Shown here: one piece after another, positions 16,987 through 25,252 of the stretch
How positions within the stretch are numbered: position 1 is the first letter of the stretch
Layout of the letters: each line of letters begins with the position of its first letter
Source: Pelomonas sp. Root1217
GTDB taxonomy: Bacteria; Pseudomonadota; Gammaproteobacteria; Burkholderiales; Burkholderiaceae_C
Direction of reading: 5' to 3'
DNA: 64,000 nt
Assembly (NCBI RefSeq): GCF_001425705.1
Contig: NZ_LMDC01000001.1
Span: 496,001-560,000 of the forward strand
Notes under the pieces: generated by a model
Databases searched by the model: none
What the model was told of the DNA's origin: nothing
The model's input: the letters and a program-made list of their open reading frames with translations, nothing else
Program-made: the position numbers and the translations under genes

Positions 16987-18003
16987 GTGGATCAAGTCTT
17001 CATCAACCTGCTGAACGGCCTGTCGTCTGGCCTGCTGCTCTTCATGCTGAGCTCGGGCCTGACCCTGATCTTCAGCATGATGGGCGTGCTGAACTTCGCC
17101 CACGCCAGCTTCTACATGGTGGGGGCCTACATCGCCTATTCGCTGGTGGGCATCATGGGCTTCTGGATGGCGCTGCTGTTCGCGCCACTGGCCGTGGGCG
17201 TGCTGGGTGCGGGCTTCGAGAGGCTGGCGCTGCGGCGGGTGCACAAGTTCGGCCATGTGCCGGAACTGCTGATCACTTTCGGCCTGTCTTACGTCGTGCT
17301 GGAACTGGTGCAGCTGATCTGGGGCCGCACCGCCGTGACCTTCACGCCGCCGGCGCTGCTCGAGGGCTCGGCGCTGACCATCGTTTCGCGCGCCCAGGAA
17401 GGCATGTCGCTGGTGCTGGGCAAGGCGTCGCCAGAGGTCTGCGCGGTGGCCAACTGCTCGACCTTCCCGGCCACCAAGGCCTTCATGATGCTGGTGGCCC
17501 TGCTGATGCTGCTGGCGCTGTGGCTGCTGCTGACGCGCACCCGCGTGGGCCTGATCATCCAGGCCTCGCTGACGCACCCTGAGATGGTCGAGGCGCTCGG
17601 GCACAACGTGCCGCGCGTGCTGATGCTGGTGTTCGGCAGCGGCTGCGCGCTGGCTGGCCTGGCCGGTGTCATCGGCGGCATCACCTTCGTGACGGAACCC
17701 AACATGGCGGCCTTCATCGGCGCCATCATCTTCGTGGTCGTGGTGGTCGGCGGCATCGGCTCGCTGGCGGGCGCCTTCGTCGGTTCCATCGTCGTGGGCC
17801 TGCTGCAGACGCTGCCCCTGACCATCAACGGCTCGCTCGCCACGCTGCTCGGCAGCCTGGGCTTCACCGTCACCCAGGCCACGCCGGGCTACCCGCTGCT
17901 GCGCCTGACGATGGCCGAGGTCGCGCCCATCCTGCCCTATCTGCTGATGGTGCTGATCCTGATCTTCCGGCCCAAGGGCCTGCTGGGCACGCGGGAAGAT
18001 TGA
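16987..18003 (+). CDS. HAAT ABC transporter permease, LivH-like
   Basis: 338 residues, very hydrophobic with about eight membrane spans. It opens MDQVFINLLNGLSSGLLLFM and contains the LivH-type blocks GVLNFAHASFYMVGAY and VVVVVGGIGSLAGAFVGS. The start is GTG at 16987, matching the family N-terminus; no better ATG is available. It forms the channel with the next gene product and is energised by the two ATPases downstream. Confidence 0.92.
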   Translation: MDQVFINLLNGLSSGLLLFMLSSGLTLIFSMMGVLNFAHASFYMVGAYIAYSLVGIMGFWMALLFAPLAVGVLGAGFERLALRRVHKFGHVPELLITFGLSYVVLELVQLIWGRTAVTFTPPALLEGSALTIVSRAQEGMSLVLGKASPEVCAVANCSTFPATKAFMMLVALLMLLALWLLLTRTRVGLIIQASLTHPEMVEALGHNVPRVLMLVFGSGCALAGLAGVIGGITFVTEPNMAAFIGAIIFVVVVVGGIGSLAGAFVGSIVVGLLQTLPLTINGSLATLLGSLGFTVTQATPGYPLLRLTMAEVAPILPYLLMVLILIFRPKGLLGTRED

Positions 18004-18008
18004 CGAGC

Positions 18009-19307
18009 ATGAGCAAGACCAAGGATTTCCATTTCAAGCCTCACAACGTCGGGCGCTGGTTCGTCTGGGGCTTGTTTGCCCTGATCCTCTTCGTCGCGCC
18101 GCGCATCTGGACGACCGGCCTGGCGCAGACCATGCTGACGCAGATGGGCATCGGCGTCATCGCCTGCCTGGCCTACAACATCTTGCTGGGGCAGGGCGGC
18201 ATGCTGAGCTTCGGCCACGCCGTCTACAGCGGCATGGGCGCCTTCCTCGCCATCCATGCGCTGAACATGGCCGGCGCCGGCACGCTGGGCATCCCCGTCA
18301 GCCTGATCCCTCTCGTCGGTGGTTTTGCGGGCCTGGTCTGCGCGGCGCTGCTGGGCTATGTGTCGACCAAGAAGGCCGGCACGCCGTTCGCGATGATCAC
18401 GCTGGGCATCGGCGAGCTGGTGTTCGCGCTGACGCTGATGCTGCCGGAGTTCTCCGGTGGCGAGGGCGGCGTGTCGAGCAATCGCGTCATCGGCAAGGCC
18501 TTCATGGGCATCACCTTCGGCCCGCAGATCCAGGTCTACTACCTCGTCGCCGTCTACTGCTTCATCTGCACGGCGGCCATGTTCGCGCTGACGCGCACGC
18601 CGCTGGGCCGCATGCTGAACGCCGTGCGCGACAACCCCGAGCGTGTCGAGTTCGTCGGCTACGACACCCACTGGGTGCGCTTCATGGCCTTCGCCATCTC
18701 GGGCTTCTTCGCCGGCATTGCGGGCGGCCTGGGCGCCATCAATGCCGAGATCGTCAACGGCAGCGACGTGCTGCACGCAGCGCGCTCGGGGGCCTATCTG
18801 CTGTTCACCTTCCTGGGCGGCGCGACCTTCTTCTTCGGCCCCATCATCGGCGCAGTGCTGATGGTCTTCTGCGGCGTGCTGTTGTCCGAGCTCACCAAGG
18901 CCTGGTTGCTCTACCTCGGGCTCATCTTCCTGTTCATGGTCATGTATGCACCGGGCGGCTTTGCCAGCCTCATCCTGATGAACCTGCGCGTGGCGGCCTT
19001 CGGCAAGCTCAAGAAGCTCTGGACGTCCTACCTCGCCCTGGCCGGCACGGCGCTGGCGGCCCTCATCGGCGCGGCGACCATGATCGAGATGCTCTACCAC
19101 CGCCAGCTCAACGAGGCCCTCGGCCCCGAGCTGCGCTTCATGGGCGCCACGCTGAACAGCGCCGGGCTGGACGCCTGGTTCGGCGCTGGCTTCCTCATCG
19201 TCGTCGGCGCGGGCCTGTTCGAGCTGGTGCGCCGCCACTATGTGCATGAGTGGGGCGAGGTCCAGGAAGACATCGAGAAAGAGATCAAGCGGAGGGAAGC
19301 ACTATGA
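18009..19307 (+). CDS. HAAT ABC transporter permease, LivM-like
   Basis: 432 residues with about ten membrane spans. Family features include LGQGGMLSFGHAVYSGMGAF near residue 62 and the cytoplasmic coupling region RTPLGRMLNAVRDNPERVEFVGYD near 200. It is ~70-100 residues longer than typical LivM: after the last canonical span (~residue 330) there is an extra C-terminal part with two more hydrophobic segments and a charged tail. The start at ATG 18009 is preferred over an overlapping TTG at 18000. Its stop overlaps the next start (ATGA). Confidence 0.9.
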   Translation: MSKTKDFHFKPHNVGRWFVWGLFALILFVAPRIWTTGLAQTMLTQMGIGVIACLAYNILLGQGGMLSFGHAVYSGMGAFLAIHALNMAGAGTLGIPVSLIPLVGGFAGLVCAALLGYVSTKKAGTPFAMITLGIGELVFALTLMLPEFSGGEGGVSSNRVIGKAFMGITFGPQIQVYYLVAVYCFICTAAMFALTRTPLGRMLNAVRDNPERVEFVGYDTHWVRFMAFAISGFFAGIAGGLGAINAEIVNGSDVLHAARSGAYLLFTFLGGATFFFGPIIGAVLMVFCGVLLSELTKAWLLYLGLIFLFMVMYAPGGFASLILMNLRVAAFGKLKKLWTSYLALAGTALAALIGAATMIEMLYHRQLNEALGPELRFMGATLNSAGLDAWFGAGFLIVVGAGLFELVRRHYVHEWGEVQEDIEKEIKRREAL

Positions 19308-20074
19308 GCTTCGCGCTTGAGTTGCGCGACCTGCGCAAGAGCTTCGGCAAGAGCGAGATCATCCGCGGCGCCAACCTGGCTGTGCAGGCCGGGGAGCGCG
19401 TGGCCATCATCGGCCCCAACGGCGCGGGCAAGAGCACGCTGTTCAACCTCATCAGTGGCCGCTTCGGGCCCACCTCGGGCGAGATCCATCTGCATGGCCA
19501 GCGCGTTGACGGCAAGAAGCCCTACGAGATCAACCGCCTGGGCCTGTCGCGCAGCTTCCAGGTTTCCAACCTGTTCACGCGCTTGAGCGTGTTCGAGAAC
19601 ATCCGCTGCGCCGTGCTGTGGAGCCTGGGCCACCGCTACGCCTTCTGGAAATTCCTTGCCGACCTCGAGGACGCCAACGACCGCACTGAGCAGATCCTGG
19701 AGATGATCAAGCTCGACAGGAAGCGCGACGTGCTGGCCATGAATCTGACCTACGCCGAGGCGCGCGCACTGGAGATCGGCATCACCATCGCCGGCGGCTC
19801 CAGCGTCATCCTGCTGGACGAGCCCACGGCCGGCATGAGCAAGAGCGAGACCAAGCGGTTCATCCAGCTGATCCGCGATGTGACCGTCGGCAAGACCCTG
19901 CTGACCGTGGAGCACGACATGGGCGTCGTCTTCGGCCTGGCGGACAAGATCGCCGTGCTCGTCTACGGGGAGGTCATTGCCTTCGACACACCCGAGGCGG
20001 TGCGCGCGAACGCCCGCGTGCAGGAGGCCTATCTCGGCTCGGTGCTTGCAGAAACTCAGGCGGCGGCAGCATGA
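19304..20074 (+). CDS. HAAT ABC transporter ATPase, LivG-like, with altered signature motif
   Basis: 256 residues. Walker A GPNGAGKST (37-45), Walker B VILLDEPTAGMS (168-179) and H-loop VEHD are intact. The ABC signature, normally LSYGQ/LSGGQ, reads LTYAE at 148-152: both the serine and the glycine are lost. GGAGGGAAG precedes the ATG, which overlaps the livM-like stop; the stop overlaps the next gene by 4 bp. It works as a heterodimer with the LivF-like ATPase. Confidence 0.92.
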   Translation: MSFALELRDLRKSFGKSEIIRGANLAVQAGERVAIIGPNGAGKSTLFNLISGRFGPTSGEIHLHGQRVDGKKPYEINRLGLSRSFQVSNLFTRLSVFENIRCAVLWSLGHRYAFWKFLADLEDANDRTEQILEMIKLDRKRDVLAMNLTYAEARALEIGITIAGGSSVILLDEPTAGMSKSETKRFIQLIRDVTVGKTLLTVEHDMGVVFGLADKIAVLVYGEVIAFDTPEAVRANARVQEAYLGSVLAETQAAAA

Positions 20075-20781
20075 CGCAAGGAAGAATCCTCAAGCTGGAC
20101 AACGTCCATGCCTTCTATGGCAAGAGCCATGTGCTGCATGGCGTCAGCATGGAGGTGAGGCCGGGCGAGATCGTCAGCCTGCTGGGCCGCAACGGCGCCG
20201 GCCGCTCCACGACGGTCAAGACCATCATGGGCCAGGTCGATGCCAAGGGCTCGGTGCGCTGGGGCGACACGGAGCTGGTGGGTCGCAAGGCCTACGAGAT
20301 CGCCCACATGGGTCTGGGTTACGTGCCCGAGAACCGCGACATCTTCCCCAAGCTGACCGTGCACCAGAACCTGATGCTGGGGCAGAAGTCCAAAGCCAAG
20401 AACCCGCGCTGGGGCTTCGAGGACATGTACAAGATGTTCCCGCGGCTGCGCGAGCGCCAGCATACCGAGGCGGGCGTGCTGTCCGGCGGCGAGCAGCAGA
20501 TGCTGACGCTTTGCCGCACGCTGATGGGCGATCCCGACCTCATCATGATCGACGAGCCCACCGAAGGCCTGGCACCCAAGATCGTCGAGCTGGTGGCCGA
20601 GTACCTTAAGGAATTGAAGAACCGCGGCATCGCGGTGCTGCTGGTCGAGCAGAAGCTGGCCATCGCCATGGAGATCTCCGAGCGCTGCTATGTGATGGGC
20701 CACGGCCGCATCGTCTTCGAAGGCTCGCCGGCAGACCTGCGCGCGAATGCCTATATCCGCAAGGAGTGGCTGGAAGTGTGA
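20071..20781 (+). CDS. HAAT ABC transporter ATPase, LivF-like, with Arg in Walker A
   Basis: 236 residues. Walker A reads GRNGAGRST (39-47): the nearly universal lysine is Arg45, codon CGC. The signature LSGGE (137-141) and Walker B LIMIDEPTEG (157-166) are canonical. The H-loop position is Gln194 (LVEQ), which is usual for LivF. Overlap of 4 bp with the livG-like gene suggests tight stoichiometry. It is the last gene of the transporter operon and faces the GGDEF-like gene 10 bp away. Confidence 0.92.
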   Translation: MTQGRILKLDNVHAFYGKSHVLHGVSMEVRPGEIVSLLGRNGAGRSTTVKTIMGQVDAKGSVRWGDTELVGRKAYEIAHMGLGYVPENRDIFPKLTVHQNLMLGQKSKAKNPRWGFEDMYKMFPRLRERQHTEAGVLSGGEQQMLTLCRTLMGDPDLIMIDEPTEGLAPKIVELVAEYLKELKNRGIAVLLVEQKLAIAMEISERCYVMGHGRIVFEGSPADLRANAYIRKEWLEV

Positions 20782-20791
20782 GGAGCGCTGC

Positions 20792-21307
20792 TCAGTCGCC
20801 CCCAGCCGCCGGCAGATTTGCCCGTGCCGCTTCCGCCAGCTCGGCACCGTTGCGCCCGGCTTGCGGGAACACGGCGGTGGCCAGGCGCACACCCACCTGC
20901 ATCAGCTGGCCATCGACGCCATAGGCGCCTCTGAGAGCTTGCCGCAGCCGCTGTTCGACGATTTCAGCCTCCGGCGCGCCGGCCGCCACCAGCAGCACGG
21001 CAAAGCAGTGCTCTCCCATGTGCACGACCTCGTCCGCGCTGCGTACACGGTTGCGCAGGCGCAGGCTCACGGTCTGGATCAGGTTGTCGCGCTCGGCAGG
21101 GCTCAGGCTCCCGTCGGGCCGCGCCGGCAACTCGATCTGCAGCCACAGCAAGGCCAGCTGCTCGCCCTTGCGGCGGCATTGGGCAAACTGACGTGACACG
21201 CGCAGGCCGAATTCGGCCGGCGAGCCCGCCTTTGGCAGCCGCGTGTGCATGCCGGCCCTGTCGGGCAGGGCGGAATCGTCTTCTGCGTACTGGGGAGCTT
21301 GGGACAT
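20792..21307 (-). CDS. Degenerate GGDEF-domain protein
   Basis: 171 residues; residues ~45-165 have the diguanylate cyclase fold pattern (FAQCRRKGEQLALLWLQIE, LRLRNRVRSADEVVHMGEHCFAVLL, and V-R-L-ATAVFPQAG near the end). The active-site GGDEF is replaced by MGEHC, so cyclase activity is unlikely; a regulatory or nucleotide-sensing role is possible. The start at 21307 was chosen as the ATG nearest the conserved region. It is a lone gene, convergent with the transporter operon and divergent from the ECF sigma gene across a 243-bp gap. Confidence 0.7.
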   Translation of the reverse strand: MSQAPQYAEDDSALPDRAGMHTRLPKAGSPAEFGLRVSRQFAQCRRKGEQLALLWLQIELPARPDGSLSPAERDNLIQTVSLRLRNRVRSADEVVHMGEHCFAVLLVAAGAPEAEIVEQRLRQALRGAYGVDGQLMQVGVRLATAVFPQAGRNGAELAEAARANLPAAGGD

Positions 21308-21550
21308 GGCGTCACGGTGGGTTGGATTGCGCCTGCAGCCACTTGGCGGGCCACAGCGGGGTGAGGAGCAATGAATGGGCGGCCCGCGGCTTGTGCCGGC
21401 TCCCTGGCTTGGCTTGGACATCGCTCCTCATCCTCTTAAACGGTGGATGTCCGCCAAACCCGACATCGGGATGCAAAAAAGTTGCGCTTACCGGCAGCCG
21501 GCTCGTAACCAACCCATGCGCCTGCGTGAGCAGCCGTTAGAGTCCCGCCG

Positions 21551-22105
21551 GTGCAAGCCATCACCCAATTGCTGCGGGCCGCCGGCCAAGGCGACCGTGC
21601 CGCCGCCGACCAGGTGGTGGCCCAGCTCTACGTCGACCTGCAGCGCATGGCGCGCCGGCATGTGCGCGACGCGGGTCATCTCACGCTGCTTGACACGACA
21701 GCCCTGGTGCATGAGGCCTGGATGCGCGTGGCCGGCGCCCAAGGGGCTGACTTCGCGGACCGGCGCCACTTCCTGGCCTATGCCGCCCAGGCGATGCGTT
21801 CGGTGGTTGTCGACCTGGTGCGCGCCCGGCGGGCCGAGCGCCGTGGCGGTGGCGAGTTGCACCTGACGCTGGACACTGCCATCGCTGAACAATTGCCCCA
21901 GGGGGACGCAGACGTGCTGCGCGTGCACGAGGCCCTGGACGAGCTGGCCGAGGTGGAGCCCCGCCTGGCCCAGGTCGTCGAGATGCGCTATTTCGCGGGC
22001 CTGAAGGAACCGGAGATCGCCGCGGCGCTGGGCGTGACCGAACGCACCGTGCAGCGCGACTGGCAGAAGGCCCGCCTGTTCCTGTCCATGAGCCTGGCGG
22101 GCTAG
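21551..22105 (+). CDS. ECF-type RNA polymerase sigma factor (kinase-linked type)
   Basis: 184 residues. Region 2 includes LTLLDTTALVHEAWMRV and RRHFLAYAAQAMRSVVVDLVRAR. Region 4 is a helix-turn-helix (MRYFAGLKEPEIAAALGVTERTVQRDWQKARLFL). This matches the TIGR02999-like ECF group that is usually encoded next to Ser/Thr kinases rather than an anti-sigma factor. The start is GTG at 21551. The stop is 3 bp before the kinase gene, so the two are co-translated. In the 243-bp upstream gap, GTAACC at about 21507 with CGT 14-16 bp later is a possible autoregulated ECF promoter (weak). Confidence 0.87.
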   Translation: MQAITQLLRAAGQGDRAAADQVVAQLYVDLQRMARRHVRDAGHLTLLDTTALVHEAWMRVAGAQGADFADRRHFLAYAAQAMRSVVVDLVRARRAERRGGGELHLTLDTAIAEQLPQGDADVLRVHEALDELAEVEPRLAQVVEMRYFAGLKEPEIAAALGVTERTVQRDWQKARLFLSMSLAG

Positions 22106-22108
22106 TCC

Positions 22109-24805
22109 ATGGACAGGCAACGCTGGCTTGCCCTGAGCCCTTTGCTGGACGAGCTGCTGGACCTGCCTCCGGCTGCCCGCGAGCTTCGCCTGGAGCGGCT
22201 GCAGAGCGAGGACGCCGACGCTGCCGAACAACTGCGGCGCATGCTGTCGCGCGCCGAGGAACTGCAGCAGCAAGGCTTCCTGAGCGAACCCGTCGTGGCG
22301 CAATGGCAGGAGGCGTTGGCCTCGGTGCCCGACAACACAACGCCGCCCGACATGGCCGGCCAGGCCCTCGGTCCCTATCTGCTGGAGCGCCAGCTGGGGC
22401 AGGGCGGCATGGGCACGGTCTGGCTGGCACGGCGGGCCGACGGACGCTTCGAGGGGCAGGTGGCGGTCAAGTTCCTGATGGCCGGCCTGTTCGGGCGTGG
22501 TGACGCGGGCCGCTTTGCGCGCGAAGGCGAGATCCTGGCGCGCTTGTCCCACCCCCACATCGCCCGGCTGCTTGACGCTGGCCTGCACCAGGGCCAGCAG
22601 CCCTATCTGGTGCTGGAGTATGTCGATGGCCAGCCCATTGACGTCTACTGCCGCCAGCAGCAGCTTGACGTCGAGGCCCGGGTGCGCCTGTTCCTCGACG
22701 TGCTGGGCGCCGTGGCCCATGCCCATGCGCGGCTGATCCTGCACCGCGACCTCAAGCCCAGCAACATCCTCGTGACGCGCGAGGGCGAGGTGAAGCTGCT
22801 GGACTTCGGCATCGCCAAGCTGCTGGCGGATGCGACGCAGGCGAGCGAGGGCGCGGCCGCCACCGAACTGACGCAGCGCGCCGGCAGCGCCTTCACGCCG
22901 CAGTTCGCCGCGCCCGAGCAGGTGCAGCAGTCGGACGTGACGACGGCCACCGATGTCTATGCCCTGGGCGTGCTGCTCTATCTGCTGCTGGGAGGCCATC
23001 ACCCGACTGCCGACGACACGCGCACCCAGCTGGACCGGCTGAAAGCCGTCGTCGAGCAGGTGCCCAAGCGGCTGTCGGACGTGGCTGCGAGCCAGGACGA
23101 CACCCTCATCGCCGGCCAGTCGCGGCGCCTGCGCGGCGACCTCGACACCATCGTCGCCAAGGCCTTGAAGAAGACGCCGGCCGAGCGCTACGCGAACGCA
23201 CAGGCGCTGGCCGACGAGCTGCTGCGCTGGCTGGCGCACGAGCCCATCCTGGCGCGGCCGGACAACCGGCTCTACGTGTTGGGCCGTTTTGCGCGGCGGC
23301 ACCGCTGGGGCGTGACTGCGGGAGCGATGGCGGTGTTGGCGCTGCTCAGCCTCACGACGGTGAGCATGCTGCAGGCCCGCCGTGCCGAAGCTGCCGAGCA
23401 GCAGGCCGAGCAGCGGCGCCGGCAGTCGGATGACCTGCTGACCTATATGCTCGGCGAGTTCGCCGACAAGCTGCGCCCCATCGGCCGCCTTGAGCTGCTG
23501 GACAGCGTCGGCGGCAAGGCACTGGACCATCTGCGCGACGCCACCACGGCGCGCCCGCAGGAGCGGCTAAGCCGTGCCAAGGCGTTGACGGTCATCGGTG
23601 AGGTGCGTGTGACCCGCGGAGATCTAGACTCCGCGCTGGAGCCACTGCGCGCCGCGCGTGCGCTGCTGGAGGGCGACCCACCGGAGCCGGCACTCACGCC
23701 GGCCTGGCGCAAGGCGCAGGGTGCGGCCGACTTCTGGCTGGGCAGAAGCTGGTCCCTCAAGCGCGACCCGCAGGCCGCGTTGAAGGCCTGGGAGGACTAC
23801 CGCGTTGTCAGCCAGCTCTGGCTGGACGCGTTGCCGCAGGACATGGAAGCGGTGGTGGAGCTGTCCTATGCCCATGCCAACCTGGGCAGCGCCGCGCTGG
23901 ACGGGGGGCGGCTGCCGGACGCACAGCGGGCATTCACCCAATCCATCGACCTCAAGCGCCGAGCCTTGCAGGCGCTGGACCCGGCCCGCCAGGACGCGGC
24001 GACTGCGGAGCTGGCCAACAGCCTCAGCTACCTCGGCACGACACTGTTCTGGCAAGGTGAGTTCGATCACGCACTGGGCGTGTTTCAGGAGGCGCTCGCG
24101 GCCATCGCACCGGTGCGCGAAAAGCATGCTGCCGACGCTTTGTGGCTCTTCCGCGAGGCCATGCTGCGTCGCTGGATCGGCGAGACCTTGCTGGTGCGCG
24201 GGCGATCAGCGCCGGCCTACGACGCGTTGCAGGTTGCCGTGGAGCAACTCGGCGCCGCAGCGTCGCAGGACCCGGGCAACAAGACCTGGCAGGCCGACCT
24301 GCTGACGGCCCAATTCATGGCCCAGGAGGCCCGCACTGCAGCGGGACGCCCTGGCACTGCCGCCGAGCTGGCCGCGCTGCTGGGCAGGCTCCAACAGATG
24401 GAGCAGTCGGGCAACGTGGCCCTGCGCGTGCGCCGCCTGCCGGAGCGTGCGCGCTGGGCGCGCTTGCATGCCGGTCTGCCTGGCACCAGCGTGCAAGACG
24501 CCGAACGGGCACTGCAGGACACGAGGCAGCGGCTGCTGGACGCCCTGCAATCCCGGCCGGAAGACGAGCGCCTGTCGCGGGCCCTGGCCCTGCTGGACCA
24601 GGCTTGGCTGGCACGCACCCTGTCGCGAGCCGAAGCACGTGAAGAGCCGTGCAAGGCGGTCCATGCAGATATGCGCGGGATGCGTGCATTCCTGCGCGTC
24701 GATCATGTCGTGACGGTCACCTGGCTTGCCGCACAGTCCTGTCCGGGCCGCGAGGCCGACGCCGAGCTGGCGTCAACCCGAGACTGGCTATCCAGCCGCC
24801 AGTGA
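22109..24805 (+). CDS. Membrane Ser/Thr protein kinase with C-terminal TPR-like region
   Basis: 898 residues. The kinase domain spans ~87-370: LGQGGMGTVW glycine loop, VAVKF with the ATP-binding Lys, HRDLKPSN catalytic loop and DFGIAKL. It is preceded by an ~85-residue helical N-terminus common to kinases of this class. One membrane span lies near residue 400-420 (WGVTAGAMAVLALLSLTTV). The outer part (~430-890) is alpha-helical with TPR-like repeats and no other motif. The ATG is 3 bp after the sigma factor stop. It probably regulates the sigma factor by phosphorylation, as shown for similar ECF-kinase pairs (inference). Confidence 0.9.
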   Translation: MDRQRWLALSPLLDELLDLPPAARELRLERLQSEDADAAEQLRRMLSRAEELQQQGFLSEPVVAQWQEALASVPDNTTPPDMAGQALGPYLLERQLGQGGMGTVWLARRADGRFEGQVAVKFLMAGLFGRGDAGRFAREGEILARLSHPHIARLLDAGLHQGQQPYLVLEYVDGQPIDVYCRQQQLDVEARVRLFLDVLGAVAHAHARLILHRDLKPSNILVTREGEVKLLDFGIAKLLADATQASEGAAATELTQRAGSAFTPQFAAPEQVQQSDVTTATDVYALGVLLYLLLGGHHPTADDTRTQLDRLKAVVEQVPKRLSDVAASQDDTLIAGQSRRLRGDLDTIVAKALKKTPAERYANAQALADELLRWLAHEPILARPDNRLYVLGRFARRHRWGVTAGAMAVLALLSLTTVSMLQARRAEAAEQQAEQRRRQSDDLLTYMLGEFADKLRPIGRLELLDSVGGKALDHLRDATTARPQERLSRAKALTVIGEVRVTRGDLDSALEPLRAARALLEGDPPEPALTPAWRKAQGAADFWLGRSWSLKRDPQAALKAWEDYRVVSQLWLDALPQDMEAVVELSYAHANLGSAALDGGRLPDAQRAFTQSIDLKRRALQALDPARQDAATAELANSLSYLGTTLFWQGEFDHALGVFQEALAAIAPVREKHAADALWLFREAMLRRWIGETLLVRGRSAPAYDALQVAVEQLGAAASQDPGNKTWQADLLTAQFMAQEARTAAGRPGTAAELAALLGRLQQMEQSGNVALRVRRLPERARWARLHAGLPGTSVQDAERALQDTRQRLLDALQSRPEDERLSRALALLDQAWLARTLSRAEAREEPCKAVHADMRGMRAFLRVDHVVTVTWLAAQSCPGREADAELASTRDWLSSRQ

Positions 24806-24832
24806 ATCAAACCCACAGAGAGGACGCACCCA

Positions 24833-25219
24833 ATGACCACGAGCACCTATTTCGTCCAGGCCCGCGTCAGCGACGACGGCCTGTATGCCGAGTGCAGCTA
24901 CTTCTATGACAAGGCCGCGACCCAGCCCGTCGAGGGCAGCACCCTGAACATCCCCCTGGACGCCGGCGCCTGCACCATCCAGCAGGCTGATGGCTCGGCC
25001 CTGGTGCTGCTGGCGGCGTCCTTCAAGACGCTGGGGCATGCGCCCGTGATGAAGGAAAGCAACTTCGCTCCGGCCGACGACGAGGGCTCGCTCGACGTGT
25101 CCATGCCGACCACGAGCGTGGTGACCAAGGGCGTGGTGCTGCTGTTCTCCAACCCCGGAGCCGTGGAAGGCCTCTACGCCAGCTCGGACCCGGAAGTCAC
25201 AAACGGCAGCGGCGCCTGA
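24833..25219 (+). CDS. Hypothetical protein, cotranscribed with ECF/kinase pair
   Basis: 128 residues, acidic and Ser/Ala-rich, without signal peptide or membrane span. The pattern suggests mostly beta structure (STYFVQARVSDDGLYAECSY, STLNIPLDAGACTIQ, VVTKGVVLLFSNPG). It begins 27 bp after the kinase stop, with AGAGAGGA in front, so it is probably in the same operon and may be the kinase's target or partner. No family recognised. Confidence 0.6.
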   Translation: MTTSTYFVQARVSDDGLYAECSYFYDKAATQPVEGSTLNIPLDAGACTIQQADGSALVLLAASFKTLGHAPVMKESNFAPADDEGSLDVSMPTTSVVTKGVVLLFSNPGAVEGLYASSDPEVTNGSGA

Positions 25220-25226
25220 ACGCGGC

Positions 25227-25248
25227 GGCGCCGCGCTGCAGCGGCGCC
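25227..25248. terminator. GC-rich hairpin between convergent genes
   Basis: An 8-bp perfect stem (GGCGCCGC/GCGGCGCC) with loop GCTGCA lies between the two convergent stops. There is no U tract on either strand, so intrinsic termination would be weak; it may only protect 3' ends. Confidence 0.35.
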
Positions 25249-25252
25249 CCGT

